64,000 bases of DNA from Struthidea cinerea (taxonomy: Eukaryota > Chordata > Aves > Passeriformes > Corcoracidae): assembly GCA_013397865.1 (NCBI GenBank), contig VZTI01004548.1:187299-251298 (forward strand), written 5' to 3'. Positions 14,834-27,200 of this stretch are shown here, piece after piece. How positions within the stretch are numbered: the stretch's first letter is position 1; every line of letters starts with the position of its first letter. Under the pieces are notes generated by a model. The model was not told where the DNA came from. It searched no databases and saw nothing but the letters and a program-made list of their open reading frames with translations. The position numbers were made by a program, and so were the translations under genes.

Positions 14834-14849
14834 AAAAAAACCAAACTGA
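14834..14849. repeat. direct repeat, left copy (putative target-site duplication)
   Basis: The 16-mer AAAAAAACCAAACTGA occurs here and again, exactly, at 15180-15195. The A-rich 5' end is what a target-primed (LINE-type) insertion site usually looks like. See the block between the copies. Confidence 0.6.
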
Positions 14850-15179
14850 TTATTAACGAAAGAAAGGGTGCCCGCAAGGCACAGAAAAGAATTGAATAAA
14901 TGCTAGGTATTGAAATTTCAAAACCTAAGCCCCACCACCCGCTAGGCCACGTGGCCAGGAGGCAAAGATGGCAGCTGCCCCCTTTGTCTCAGGGAAGGGG
15001 AGGAACAGGAGCTCACGCAGCCGCTCGGGCAGAATAGATGGGAACCTTTCTGGAGTTGGTCTGCTCCTCACAGCAGGCGAAGCTGGTGGGTTTTGGTGTC
15101 CTTTCTTTTGCTGGCTTGGTCTTTCCTGGGGCCTGGACCGTCCAGCACAGCACCCTCCGTCCAAGAGCAGAGGAGAAAA
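14850..15179 (+). mobile_element. putative retroposed insert with A-tail, CpG-enriched
   Basis: This 330-bp block differs sharply in composition from its AT-rich surroundings. From about 14930 on it is GC-rich, with roughly eight CpGs in 240 bases. It ends in an A-run (15176-15186) that merges into the right copy of a 16-bp direct repeat. Target duplication plus a 3' A-tail is the signature of a transcript reinserted by LINE machinery. Within it are a perfect 12-bp palindrome GGCCACGTGGCC with an E-box core (14945-14956) and AAAGATGGCAGC, close to the YY1 consensus (14964-14975). I recognise no parent gene. An open frame from the ATG at 14968 has no family features, and no AATAAA lies just before the A-run. 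Alternatives are an LTR fragment, a cryptic promoter or first exon, or coincidental repeats in A-rich DNA. Confidence 0.4.
14945..14956. promoter_or_regulatory. palindromic E-box (CACGTG core)
   Basis: GGCCACGTGGCC is a perfect 12-bp palindrome containing CACGTG, the core bound by USF/MYC-class bHLH factors. Eight bases downstream, at 14964-14975, is a YY1-like AAAGATGGCAGC on the same strand. The pairing inside a CpG-rich patch resembles a TATA-less promoter, but activity cannot be judged from sequence alone. Confidence 0.3.
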
Positions 15180-15195
15180 AAAAAAACCAAACTGA
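15180..15195. repeat. direct repeat, right copy (putative target-site duplication)
   Basis: Exact second copy of the 16-mer at 14834-14849, fused to the end of the A-run of the intervening block. Confidence 0.6.
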
Positions 15196-15204
15196 AACAG
15201 TTCA

Positions 15205-15292
15205 AGGAAAAAAAAAGAAACAAAGAAACAACTGAAGGATCTCTGCTAGAGTCCGGGGAAAAAGGTGGGGAAAGAAAAAAAAGAAGCTTCTT
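15205..15292. repeat. A-rich low-complexity tract
   Basis: Purine-rich sequence with repeated A runs and GAAA/CAAA motifs follows the putative insert. It produces several overlapping Lys-rich open frames that should not be read as genes. Confidence 0.6.
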
Positions 15293-16664
15293 GCCTAAGC
15301 AAGCAAAAACTAATCCAACAAAAGGAGCGTTGTAATATCTTGGTCCACGCTGCTCTGAGCACACCCAGCAAAGAGAGTTTGGACAGAGCCCTTGCCCAGG
15401 GTTCCCAGGCTCCAGCCCCATCCCTGGTTCACCTTAGAGATCCAGCAGCCATTTCTGGGCATAAAGCAGATGATTAGGGAATAGAGTATCATCATAAAAT
15501 CAGCCCAAGACAGTGGGGCTTGTTGTAAATTGTTGTTAAATCCAGTTCTTGACAAGTAAAATTGTTAATGTTGAATGAGCATTTTTCTGGGAAACTTTTT
15601 TTCAGTACAAATGGGACTTGCTCATCCCTGTCCAGCAATAGTATGATTAGAAGTGCTGCTGTGCTGTATTGTATTGCAGTTGTACAATATTTTTATAATC
15701 CAGAGCCCCAGCACGTCACAGATCCGGCTCCCTCACTATCTCTGATGCACACTCCCACCATGGAAAGAACCCAGGGTCACAAGAATTTTGCACTATTCCT
15801 ACAGAGCTGAACAACAAAGAAATTCTTTTTCCTGCAATGTCTATGTGGCTGGCCATGTTTACAGATTGAAGTACTTTCATTTTTGTCCAGAATGGCCATT
15901 GTTCAATCTCTGTAAGGGATGGGAAATAATGAAGTGTTTCCCCAGATAAATATATGTGGAAAAACTATCTTTGTCTGAATTTTGATTTTTTTCTGGTACA
16001 AGATGAGTTCCTCAGGGCAGCAGAATGGTTAAGGACTAAAAGCCTTCAGCTTACAGGATATCAGCTTTAGTCCCATGAACCAACAATATGGGTTCCTCAT
16101 TTGTGTTGTCATATAATAAGTCACAGACTTTCCAAATTGCTTCTGAAAGATTTTAACACTCAGTTAAGAAGCCACCATAACTTCTTACTGAAAAAGACCA
16201 CACAGAGATTTCAGAGTTGTGGACTATAAAGGAATAAAACATCCAGATTTCTATGAATCAGCTCTGAATCAAGTTTGGATACCAGGAAAAGCTACACCTT
16301 AATGTTCTGACTTTTAGGCAAACCTGACATTTGTCGTGTAGCTCCTCACAGAGCTCTCAAGGTGCTACTCAAGGAAGAAAAGGTATTTTGCAGACAGGCA
16401 ATGTAATCCCATGTTCATTTTTAAAGAATAAAGAGAGATTAGTGGATTGTAACAACACAGGACAAAACACAACCAAAAATAAATGTGTTCAGGCCAGTTT
16501 AAGTGCTACAAAGTTGGTACAATTTATTGCTGCACTGAAATTAGTATATATTATCTCATTAATTCACTCCACCTGCTGCATCATACAGAATAGTTTCAGG
16601 AATGGTTGGAAGGCTTACCTCAAATACTCTTTGAAAGTTTGATTGCATTAATTATATTTCAGAT

Positions 16665-16691
16665 TCTAACACCCTTGTCTGTCTTTCTTAG
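16665..16691 (+). promoter_or_regulatory. GRIA3: splice acceptor of exon 3
   Basis: A pyrimidine-rich stretch (CACCCTTGTCTGTCTTTCTTAG) ends in AG at 16690-16691 directly before the first homologous codon. The tract is strong and fits constitutive splicing. Confidence 0.92.
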
Positions 16692-16931
16692 TCTGTTCAC
16701 AGTTTTCCAGAGGAGTTTATGCCATCTTTGGATTCTATGACCAGATGTCAATGAACACCCTGACGTCGTTCTGTGGAGCCCTTCACACGTCCTTCATCAC
16801 ACCAAGCTTCCCAACAGATGCAGATGTGCAGTTCGTCATCCAGATGCGGCCAGCATTAAAAGGAGCCATCTTGAGTCTCTTGACTTACTATAAGTGGGAA
16901 AAGTTTGTGTACCTCTATGACACAGAACGGG
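16692..16931 (+). CDS. GRIA3: GRIA3 coding exon 3: GluA3 amino-terminal domain
   Basis: This exon encodes 79 whole codons plus a split codon at each end: two bases finishing a Phe-type codon, and the first G of a Gly codon. The product is part of the extracellular amino-terminal domain of the AMPA receptor subunit GluA3, which guides subunit dimerisation and tetramer assembly in postsynaptic glutamate-gated cation channels. Visible motifs in order are CSQFSRGVYAIFGFYDQ, TSFCGALH, ITPSFPTDADVQF, RPALKGAILSLL, YKWEKF and YLYDTER. The FYDQMSMNTL and DADVQF stretches match GluA3 as I recall it, not GluA1, GluA2 (FYDKKSVNTI) or GluA4 (LYDKRSVHTL). The 240-bp length equals the known length of this exon in the family. 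The first Cys probably forms the conserved domain disulfide with a Cys encoded outside the window. An in-frame read-through past 16931 is intronic, because GTAAGC follows. Confidence 0.97.
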
Positions 16932-19430
16932 GTAAGCACCATCATTTTAACTGATTTTTCTGTTTCATAGCTTGCTCTAAGTACTACCATCATCAGTACG
17001 TGCAGCCCAGTTTTCTTCTGGATTTAGGTAGAACATTCTGATGGTCCTGAAAAACAAGTTTGTTCTGAAGAAACTGAGTGGATAAATGAAAAGGAGGCAT
17101 CTTCATATTACTGATCATTTTTAAAGAGATTGTCTGAGTATAGTGTTAGCAGTGTAAATATTCAATTTGGCATGCCTGCTTTCTGTGGAACTGCAGACTC
17201 CACACTTGCCAGGGTGTTTGAGTCCTTGCAAAATAAATAAAGTCGACACTATGAAATAGGCTGATAAGCAGGACCTTCCACTGTGCATGACATTGCAAAT
17301 CCCACACCATTTAACATAAATTACATTTCTCCTGTCACTGGACAAAGGCAATCCATGCTAAGATATGCTCTGGAGATGTCTAGGCATCAATAGTGGTCGA
17401 AGCATACAGTGTGTAAGACGCTTTAGGGCTCAGCTGGAGAAAAGATGCTCTAGATATCTCACATTCCAGAGGCAAATTGAGATACATGCCAAGAATGACC
17501 AGAGTAATGTTTAACTAAGTGGAAACATATTAAAACCCGTGTTTTCACACTTAACCTAATTGTTAACTACTAATAAGCAGAAAATGTAGCAAATACTGTC
17601 AAGAAGAGATCTAGACATCAGAAAACATTTTCTGTGAGGAATCTTGCAGCTGCCACCTGCTCTGAATGTACAGAATTTACTCTGTTACACTTGGGTAGCA
17701 TTTTTTGTATCAAATAGATGTGCCACTGCTCTTCTTACCAGCTTTATGATTTGCAGCTTCAAGAAATTTTTCAGATCAAAGTGATCTCGATAGAGACAAA
17801 GAAGCTTAGATTCTGTTCCTGACTCCCATGACAAAATTTCCTTAGGCTACTGCATATTGTTAAGGATTAAGTCTTCAGTGGGTGTGCTTTTCACACTGAA
17901 GAATAGTAGCATCACCCTGTTAAGAACCCAATCAAAACCTAAAAAATCATATATTAAAAGAAAGTAATTTTCAGTCTGATTTAGGTGAATTCCAAGAGTG
18001 TCAAATTTTCTGAGTGATTTGGAGGTGTTAAATATTTCTAGCACTGAAAAACACTAGCAGTGAGATTAAGTAGGAAAATATGGAGAAGTTAAGAATGCCA
18101 TTACTTCTTAAATCTTGTGAAACCGCTACCCATACATCTGTTTTTCTGGCTTAGTCCACTTTTAAATGAAAGCTCCTGTGAATAAGCCATTTGTCTGAGT
18201 AAGAAAGGCTTATTTGATGTGGCCAAATACAATGAACTTTACAGTATGTGATGAAGTAAAATGCCATTTGTTCCAGGACTGATGAAACTTATCATGGTTA
18301 AGGCTAATAAAGTTTGCTTTCAAAAGAGTTTCACCAGTCATTCAAGAAATTTGGCACTTTAGACTGGAAAAATCATGCAAAACAATGAGAGTTTCACTAG
18401 AACTTGTCTAGATGACATAGCTATTTGACTAACTGAGATAATAATGGGAGTGAGGAGGAGCGGAGACTTGCAGCCTCAAACTTGCATTTATTTGCAGTTC
18501 TCAGTGTGTACACTGAGGTACATTAGGTAGGCACATTCTAAACATGAGCTTCTTATGATGGCTAATTCCTTTGGAACACTTTACTCATAATCTTACAATG
18601 ACTAACCAAAATCCTGTAGTGAACCTCCAGCATCTCACATGGGTGTTACGCTGGCCCTGTGTTATGTCAGCCATTCTGACTGTCAGAGTGACAAATCTGA
18701 ATTAGATGACAGTGAAGGTCGCTGTAGGATTATAAAATGTAGCACAGGCCTAGAAGATAAAGGACAACTGTGTCTTTAGGATGGAAGAAGCATCAGTACA
18801 TATAGGTAGCTTGGTGATTGGCTTTGTTTGGGATAAACTTACAACATCTTATCTGTCCTTCCTAGTTGATACTGTTTGGTATCATACCTCCTGTCTGCTA
18901 AAACAGGAAAAAAAATGAACAGTTTATTAGCCTCACTTACTGCTGTTTTAGTTTGCTTAATAGAAACTTGGTAGCCATCCTATCAGAGTTTTAATTCTTC
19001 TAGAATTACAATAAATTAAGAAGTTTACTATTGGAGAGATGCAGGGCAATTAGGTACTGAGAAATGGACGTTAGATTCCTTTGTTTGAGGAGTGGTAATC
19101 ATGTATGACAGCACCTGGAACATTTGGCAGTTCCAGTAAGCTCACCAATTTCTTGTGATAGGCCTTCAAATACCAAAAAAACGCCCAAAAATTTGGACGG
19201 TAATAATGGGGAATGACTGCTTGTGTCAGGTGGTGAATAGACTGTACGTGTTCTTTTGCTAAGAAATGCAATCACTAGAGCTGTCACAATTTTTAATAAT
19301 TCCTGTCTTAGGAACTTAACTGCTTTGGGGCACAAACACTGTAGCGAGAATGTGTTGAGCAGTTAATTGTCAATTCCTGAAATAAACTATCATTTAAATA
19401 GTGCCTTTCTAAAAAGATTATAATCTCACT

Positions 19431-19478
19431 GAGAACCTGAGAAATCACTAAATGGAGAACCTGAAAAATCGCTAAATA
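19431..19478. repeat. 24-bp tandem duplication
   Basis: Two adjacent copies (19431-19454 and 19455-19478) begin GAGAACCTGA and end in CTAAAT plus one base. They differ at three positions, so the duplication is local and not very recent. Confidence 0.85.
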
Positions 19479-21926
19479 TTAGACTACTTTTTCTTATATT
19501 GAATACTATTTAAGTACTTAATTGTTGTTGCAAGTAGCTTTACCACGTTCTGCTGAAGTGAAACACCACCATGTGTTAAACATTGCATATATTATTAATA
19601 AATACCACAGCATATTGCACATGCCTACAAAACTGTGGAATCCTTCTTGTGGTTTTATTGAACTCTCTTGGTTTAAGCTCAGGAAAATGGAGCTTTGTAA
19701 AATTGTTTTCCTTTGTTCTTTGCCATCAAGTCATGTAATCTTGACTTGATGGTTTCCTCCTCAGAGATATTATGTACAATACTGTGATGTTTGGCTCCTG
19801 CAATGAAGACAAAAGAAAAATATCAAACAATAGAATAAAATTAGGATGTATAATTATATAGATAGGTGGTGAAGTTTTTAATCAGCTGAGTTAGTGTGTA
19901 TATTGTGTATACTTATGTTCTTAAGTATAAAATAATATTTTCTGTTGCTATGAGATGACTGCTGCAGATTGTGCTCTCAAATGTATATTTACGTGAAGGT
20001 GTAAAATTCAGTTTCTTAAAAACTGCTAAAGCACACAGGAAAAAGAAAGGGGAGATTCCTGAATTTCACCAGCAAGAGTTATGTCTTATCATTACTAATT
20101 TCAGTTGATAAACTTATTCTTCTGTGAAGAAACAGCAATTTAAGAGAAATACCAAATCACATTTGTCTCCTAGTACCAGCAGAAAAAACCCCAAAACATA
20201 CTTTGCGCAGAGTAATGCTGCCTTAGGAAATGGTTGCCAAAGGAAGAAAGGACATTAAGTGGTGTGTAGAAGAAATAGTCATATGTTCACTCCATGCCAC
20301 ATGCTTTTAGTTCATGTGAAAGGGAAAGGCAGGGTTGATTTCTGTTTGTATTAACTCACATCAATAAGTTGACACTGTTGGTTGCTGTGATGTGTGCAAA
20401 ATATCTGATTAATTGTGTGGTGGTAACTGCCTCGGTAGGCTTCTCTGCAGTAGGACTAAGACTAATTAAGATTATGTCAGGATGAGATGAGGTGAAGTTA
20501 TGTACAGAAAGCTGTTAAGAATTTGGATAGCACTTGTCAGGGAAGTCACCTTTTGTATCTCATGCTGAAGATTATGTTTCATCAAAACCCTCAGGTTTAG
20601 TCTTCAGGTCTGTTTCTTCTCTTGCTTTACTTTAAATCAGATATTGTTCCACTGAATTCAGTGAACTGGAGTAACACAGGTGTGAATGTGTGTGGAGGGT
20701 GTGAAACTTGTGGGTTTCATAATCATCTTATTGTTGCTTGAAAGTGTGAAATACTTCTTAATTATAAAAATGGTATGATGAACTATAATCCTGAAGCTTT
20801 TGTTTATTTAAACTTTCATAATGTTAAGTAATATTTTGGTTTATTTTTGCCAGAGAAACACAGTTTTGTACAGATTGTTCACTTTCCATCTGTCAATGTA
20901 ACACAAGCATTTTTTCCCAAGTTATTTTGATTTGTCATACCTACTGTGCACAAAGAAACTGATTTCTGTCTGGTGGATCATTTAAACAAAACCACACCAA
21001 GCGATTTCTGTGATTTGCATCAAGTCTTTATCTTCTTCAGGTCATAGGAGTCATCACAAGACAGAAAAGTGGCTGATTGTGTTTTGTAATGCCTTCTTAC
21101 TCAATGGCAGCTCAGTCTGAACAGAGGTATAGAGACATCGCAGGTTTTTTATGGCATTGTAGCCAAACCCCTCACTAAATCTGAAGTTCTTCCTCATTTG
21201 GTTTTGATTTAGTCTATTGGTAGGTATCTAGCAAGACCTAAAGTCAAGGGAAAAAGCCTTGATAAATAAAGTTATTGTTGGGTAATATTTTTTTTCATTG
21301 GCTAACAGTGGCTAGATGAAGGCTGAGGCAGGGAAGTGTTAATCTAATGCCGCAAGTTATTTGGCTAAGGAGAGTTGAAAACGTCTGCTTTGAAAGCAAT
21401 TACATCTTTAATCCTTACTACTGAAAGACAAAAATTTGACCTGAATGTAAGGGGTAGGTAAGGATGTGGAAGGCCTCAAAATACAGGCTCAGAAAATATG
21501 ACCAGTCCTATTTCTTCTAAATATAAAACCTCCTGGTACTCTGTTGCATAAAGAAATGCCAGGTGAAAAGAGTGGGGAGGAAAAAAAAGGTACAACTGGA
21601 AGCTTTTCAATGATCATGTGTAAGGCATCAAATTGCCTTAAAATGGGTTCAGTACAAGGCAATGAGGTCTGATTCCCTGCTTCTGCTGAAGACAAAGAAC
21701 AACTCTGTTGAGTTCTGCTTTTACTAAATGAGGTTAGTTATCTATCGCTATCAAAGGACAAGACACTTCTGTACTGCTTTCCCTGGAGAATGAGAGATTT
21801 GAGCTGATAAAAGAAGTGGTATGTAGAACCAGGCTCATTATAGCTTCCACAAAATTAAAATGATGGATTTTTTTTGTTTGATTAAGTAAGAGTTGCACTG
21901 AAAATTACTCATATGTAGAATGTAAC

Positions 21927-21941
21927 TTTTTTTTTTTTTTT
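21927..21941. repeat. T15 homopolymer
   Basis: Fifteen consecutive T residues in intron 3. A partial match of the preceding AGAATGTAA near 22070 is too short to support an insertion. Confidence 0.85.
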
Positions 21942-23821
21942 GCGAAACGTGGGATAGGATTAATTTTTATGAAATCTAAAAGAACTGTGCTTTCGTACTT
22001 GGTGGATTCCTAGGGATTTTAGAATGTTGGGTTCTGGTGGACTGACTCTCTCCTGAAAATGGCAATGAAGAATGTAAACTAACAGAATGACTGACTCCTG
22101 TTTATAAGCACCTTCTATCAGCAGAGAGGTGCAAAACAACTCCTCTTTCCATAGAGCTCATTCCTTAGACTCTGTTTTGTCTTTCTGCATGTCAGGAAGT
22201 TTTATTTTCTTTATAAAGATAATTCTTCAATGAAAGGGAAATTAAAAATAGTGGTAGCAGCTACACCAGCATTAGTAAACCCTGAATTCAGCACCTGCTG
22301 TTCAGTCAAACGTCAAAAGAATCGATAGCTGAGTTCATTAACATGTTTATTCTTCAGAGCAGGGGAGTTATCCCCCTAGCTGAAAAACTGCTCTGAATCC
22401 CTTACATAAAGAAAAAAGGAATTAATGCCGGCTTACAGTTTTCTCAGAATTAAACATGGGCTTGGTCCATTTTAAAATTATAATTCTTGTTTGCTAGTAT
22501 GTTTATACCTGTTTAATTCTTCTCAGTTGCACCTGTGAGGTTGATGCATTGTATTTTGCTTACACTTTCAGAAGTATGAAAGGATTTGAAATTTTGACAT
22601 TTTCTTCTGTAAATGTCAGTATGTGGTGAAGAATAAAGCAACATACAAAGCTTATTTGGGAGCCTATAAAACACTAAAGGTGACCAAAAAAAAAGGAAGG
22701 GTTACTGCAAACTGATTCTTCTGAGTTTTTTGGCTCTTTTTGCAGGAGTGTTTTGGGCAGCAGCCCAGGATCATGGGGGTGATATGCAGACTGTATCAAT
22801 TGCTGGCATTTAGGTAGCTATGTAGATAAGCTCTCTCATTCTCCTTTCCCACTTTATATAGTGGGAAGTGCACAGTAGGGAGTAAAGTCTTGGCAAGACC
22901 TCCCGTGTCACAGGACCAGGTGTCACAGGTCTCTACATTTGAAGACTTACGTGCCCCAGTTACTGCCATGCAGGAATTTTCTTCTAGGTCAAAAACAACT
23001 TGAAGCATGGCCACAAAATGTGGTGTCTTTTGCATGGCTTTGCTTGAAAGGATGTGGTGTATGTTCAGGTTTTCATGCTCTGCTACAATAGGGAACATAC
23101 AGAGTGCAAAGATCCTTATGATAGAAAATCCATTATTTAAAGAACAATCATACTTCATGTACTTACATGCAATAGGAAAATGATCTGTTTCTTTCACTAG
23201 CAGCCTTTTGGGAATGAGTGATTTTACCGTCTTATGATGCCTAGAATTTGTATTTATATAGGGTTGAAAGTCATAGATACTACTTAGAGATGTTTGTATA
23301 AAATATAAGTAATTGAACCTCACAAGGAGGCAAACCTTGACATACATATTTAGGGTACGTTGTTTCATTGCTTTCAACAGTATAATGTATGAACCGAAGC
23401 TCTATTCAGGAAACATGCCAGGACCTTAACTAAAATATTTCAGGATTGCTTTACTGTTTGATTTTGCTGCCTAAATATGTTCAGGAATAATCTGAGCCTG
23501 AACAGTTAAATCTAGCTTTTGATAATCACTTTCAATTTATTTCCTCTGAAATCTCTGAAGTCTCATACTGACTCCTTTTATCTTGGTCTCTGTGGTACAC
23601 AGATACAGAAGAAAGCCCTTTCACTGATCCTTGCCCAAACAAACATTGAGACCCTGCGTGGGAGAATGAATGTTGGCCAGTTTTTAGGTGGACTGAGAGC
23701 CTTAAGCATTTTTCTCCTGATCTTTCCCATTAGCTGCTATTTGTTTAGCTTACCCCTGGTAATCACTTAAACCGTTTTTCTAGCTTATGAACAAGAGGAA
23801 TGAATCAACTTTGAAAGTCAT

Positions 23822-23845
23822 CCAGCATGAGATGTATCATGCTGG
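23822..23845. repeat. short inverted repeat
   Basis: Nine-base arms CCAGCATGA and TCATGCTGG flank a 6-base spacer. A match of this length is within chance expectation for a window this size. Confidence 0.5.
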
Positions 23846-24263
23846 CAAGATGCAGCTTAAGACTAACAGCACAGAGTTCATGGGGGTATTCTGTATGGCA
23901 GCTTTGTGCCTCTTTACAAGTGTTGCATACACACAGTGGGCTCAGTATGGTGTTGAGATGCCCAGGCCCAATGCCTGAGCATTCCTTGAAGCTGTTGGAA
24001 CATACACTACTGTCAGCAGTGTTTTCCAACAAGAGGAGTAACTGCACATGTACAAACATTTGTGTCTTGCTCCATGGAGCCTCTGAGAATAAGGAAGCAC
24101 ATGTGTCAGCCCATTCATAAAGAAAAGGGTATTACAGTATCCTCATATCCACCTTCACACCGAGTGTGAATCCAATGTCAGAATCTGACTTGACCTTATG
24201 TGAAATCAGGTCATAAACCTGAGTCAGAAAATTCTGGATACAGAGTAGGAACAGGCAGGCTCA

Positions 24264-24296
24264 GGATAAATGATGTCTGGAAGCCATCATTTATCC
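24264..24296. repeat. 12-bp inverted repeat
   Basis: The perfect arms GGATAAATGATG (24264-24275) and CATCATTTATCC (24285-24296) are separated by 9 bases. It could fold as a short hairpin. It is somewhat longer than chance would readily give, and its function is unknown. Confidence 0.6.
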
Positions 24297-27200
24297 ATCC
24301 TTGTGGTCCTAATGAAAGCAACCAGAACCCTCAGGATCATGAGCTGAGGCCCTGAATATCTTTTGTAGGAAACAGGAAAACCAGCAGCATTGCTACTCAC
24401 CAAAGCCTTAGAGTTAAGTCTGCAGATTATTGTATTTATAAATTGAGTTGGGTGAATGCATGCCTTTAAATACTTATCTTTTCATAAATATGCATGTTTT
24501 ATCAACTTTTGGTAGAGCCATAACATTTAATTTTTTCATTGTGTGCAAAAGTAATTTAAGTGGCAGATGCTTTTGTTCTCAGTTGATTTTATATCTGCAA
24601 CAGCAAGGCTTAAACAGTCAGAATCTCACTTTTCCAGATTTCCTGAAACAAAGCTAAAGTTTCAACAGTTTCCAAGTGGAGGTGAAGGGGGAAGGGGCTG
24701 AAAAGATACATAAGAAGCATTGTTGGCCCTTTTGCTCTGAGACAAAGGCAAGGACTTGACAAAAAGCCAAGCCTTAGAGGTGATGGACAGGCTTTGCTTG
24801 GAACCAGAGCGGACAAGGTGGAATTTGTGGATCCTGGGAAGGAGATGGGGCTTTTTAGACTAGAAAGGAAGGCTGTAGAAAAGAAAACCTGTATGCAAAA
24901 GACTGAGGGTAAATTTTTATCAAAGCTATTTATTTAGTCCATCTTACCCAACAGATCTAGGAGTTTCTGGAAGTTACTTTTCTTGAGTTTATTATTTTGC
25001 ATCTGTATATGCAGCACAGCTTTAAAAGCTGGAAGTCTTTGGTGTCTTTGGCGTATAGATGCTCCAAGAAAGGCAGGTTGGCTTCACCTGGGAACCTGGG
25101 CTGATTCTGTCCATGGAACTAAACTTTCATGCTGACTTAAAATCTGCGTGAGGGAGCTGGTACTCTCAGTGGGGCTGAAGAAAGCAGCACTATTTAATAC
25201 AAAATCAAGATGAAGCAATTTTCAAGTTTGTACCAAAAAGAGATGTGTAACATTGCATTAGCATGTGAACTTGACTACTTCAGTGGAGTAGCGTGTTCTG
25301 GTTATCACAAGTTTTCCAAAGGAAAGACATTTTGGTACCCTGTTCCTTAGGGCAGTTAAGGTGGCAGTTATTTAGCATGTTAGTATTCTTACAAGTTTGC
25401 AAATATCATCACCTTTCACTGAATCTTGACTGTGTGTTTGCTCTTCCTGTGCATCTTTCTTCATCTAGAAATCATTCTTTCTTAGCCTGAGTGACAACTG
25501 CTACTGGTGGCCCATGGTATTTATGGAACAAGGGATGTTTCTTATTCACAATGAGGGAACAGGTTTCCAGCACACACTGTGAGAGACTACACACTTCTTT
25601 GAGCTTGGTGTGGTAGTGAGAAGATGGTTTTCAGCCCAGGCAAACGAACCATTCACTGGGTGAAGAACTTCTATGGAATGAGCACAGGCTGTTGTAGCTT
25701 AATAGAATGACCGTGATAGTTGCAAGTAGTAAAAAACACCAAACACAAAGGAGATTTCTCCAGTGCTTGAGAAATATATGAGTAAAATGGGGTATCTCAA
25801 CAAGTTAGTAAACCAAAGCTTCTCCTTCCACAGAGTGGCCTCAGATCCTCCAAAACAGCTTCTCAACTGAGCAATGATATGCGTCTTCTTTTCTCACTAC
25901 TAAAAGAGAGACTCCATATGCAGTTTGAATTTCTTTTGATACAGAACTATATCATGCTGGGTGAATGGTGTGTAAGAATTTAACTTTGTTAAAGCCTTTG
26001 TGCTTTTAAAGTGATTTTCATTTGATGGTCTCAAACAGCAATGAGAGAATGTTGGCATGCAAGGGGTTCCAGTCCCATTTTTCAGACAGAAGATTTGATG
26101 TGCTGATCAGCAGGTTAACAACCTGGTCTTCGTCTGCTTACGTGTATGGAAATACCTTTGTTGAGTTGAGAGTGAGCTTTGACTTAAGAGATGTGCAGAA
26201 TGTCGTGCTGGAAGTCAGTGGCCATGGTTACTAATGAAAAGCAGTTTTTCATGCTCCTGCACAAGAATTCCCTTAAATTTTACCATGAATTTCCCTTTTC
26301 ACCTAGAAAAATACTTGAGCCTTTGCAGAAAGTTGTAATGGATTACTTAGAAGCTTTGTATCTAAGGTAGTTATTTAAAGATGTTCGCCGTGGTGGAATG
26401 AATCCATTGGTTATGTCCTCAGTACTTTCCTTCATCTATGACACTTGGCCAATTTAGATGCAGTTTCTCCTTTCAGGCTTTAGAGAATTTACCAAACTAG
26501 TTTAACCACATGCCTTTTCTTTCTAGAAAATATCAGCTGTTTTAGTAAGCATGAAGATGACTTGAGTGCTTTGTAGAAGGAGAATAAATGTGAATGCATT
26601 TGTGACAAACCCACTCAGCTAGCAGGTAAAATGACCTCGTATTGTATTTAGGTTAAGGAGTTTTTAAAGGATTTCTTTCTCACAGAGATAGATTTTTCTC
26701 TTGAGACATTTAATATCACACCTTCTTTTCCTTTTTGTTTTTAAATTCTCCTTCTTGCAATTCAGAGTAAGACAGCACTGTGAGCCTGCATTTCAGGAGG
26801 TATATAAGATATGGTGGTACAGTGGGATGAAAAATAGCTTCATAAAGTGATTAAGTATCAATCTCTAAAGAAAAAAGTGGGAAGTTCCTGACATGAATTT
26901 TATATTCAGTAACAAGTAATTATTCATTTCTTCAACTCTAGATGCATAGCTCTTCCTGGCCACCTCTTTTGCTTTGATTCATGATGCAAAGAATCATCGG
27001 GAGGGAAAGGTGACCTGAGGTTTTATTCCTCCTTAGCGTGAGCTCATTGTGTTCACAGACTGTTGCTTTGCACTTGTAAGTATTTCTGACTTACCTTGGT
27101 TGTCAGCAGCCCAAGGAAAGAAATCAGCAGTCAATGATTTGCACAGCTTAGCAGCAGTATTCAGGGCCCCTCTTCAGTTTGTTAAACTGAACAGAGTTGT

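Larger units (their letters stand above)
1..16691 (+). other. GRIA3: GRIA3 intron 2, 3' part
   Basis: This is non-coding sequence upstream of the first exon in the window. No frame resembles the preceding GRIA exon, which encodes the start of the mature receptor, so that exon lies before position 1. The stretch is AT-rich single-copy-looking DNA with a pyrimidine run at 304-331, a short AG repeat at 5237-5250, an A-run at 11806-11821 and a T/G-rich tract at 12236-12338. It also holds a candidate 21-nt microexon at 3022-3042 and a CpG-enriched, possibly retroposed block at 14850-15179. It ends with a pyrimidine-rich acceptor tract and AG at 16690-16691. The intron is phase 1, because the next exon opens with two bases that finish a codon. 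Confidence 0.85.

Noticed and set aside
20650..20663. 14-bp palindrome CACTGAATTCAGTG
   Set aside because: Perfect but short and without spacer. No other feature around it suggests a binding site or element.
21915..22085. T15 run as the tail of a small minus-strand insertion
   Set aside because: The flanking match AGAATGTAA is short and offset, so it is not a credible target duplication.
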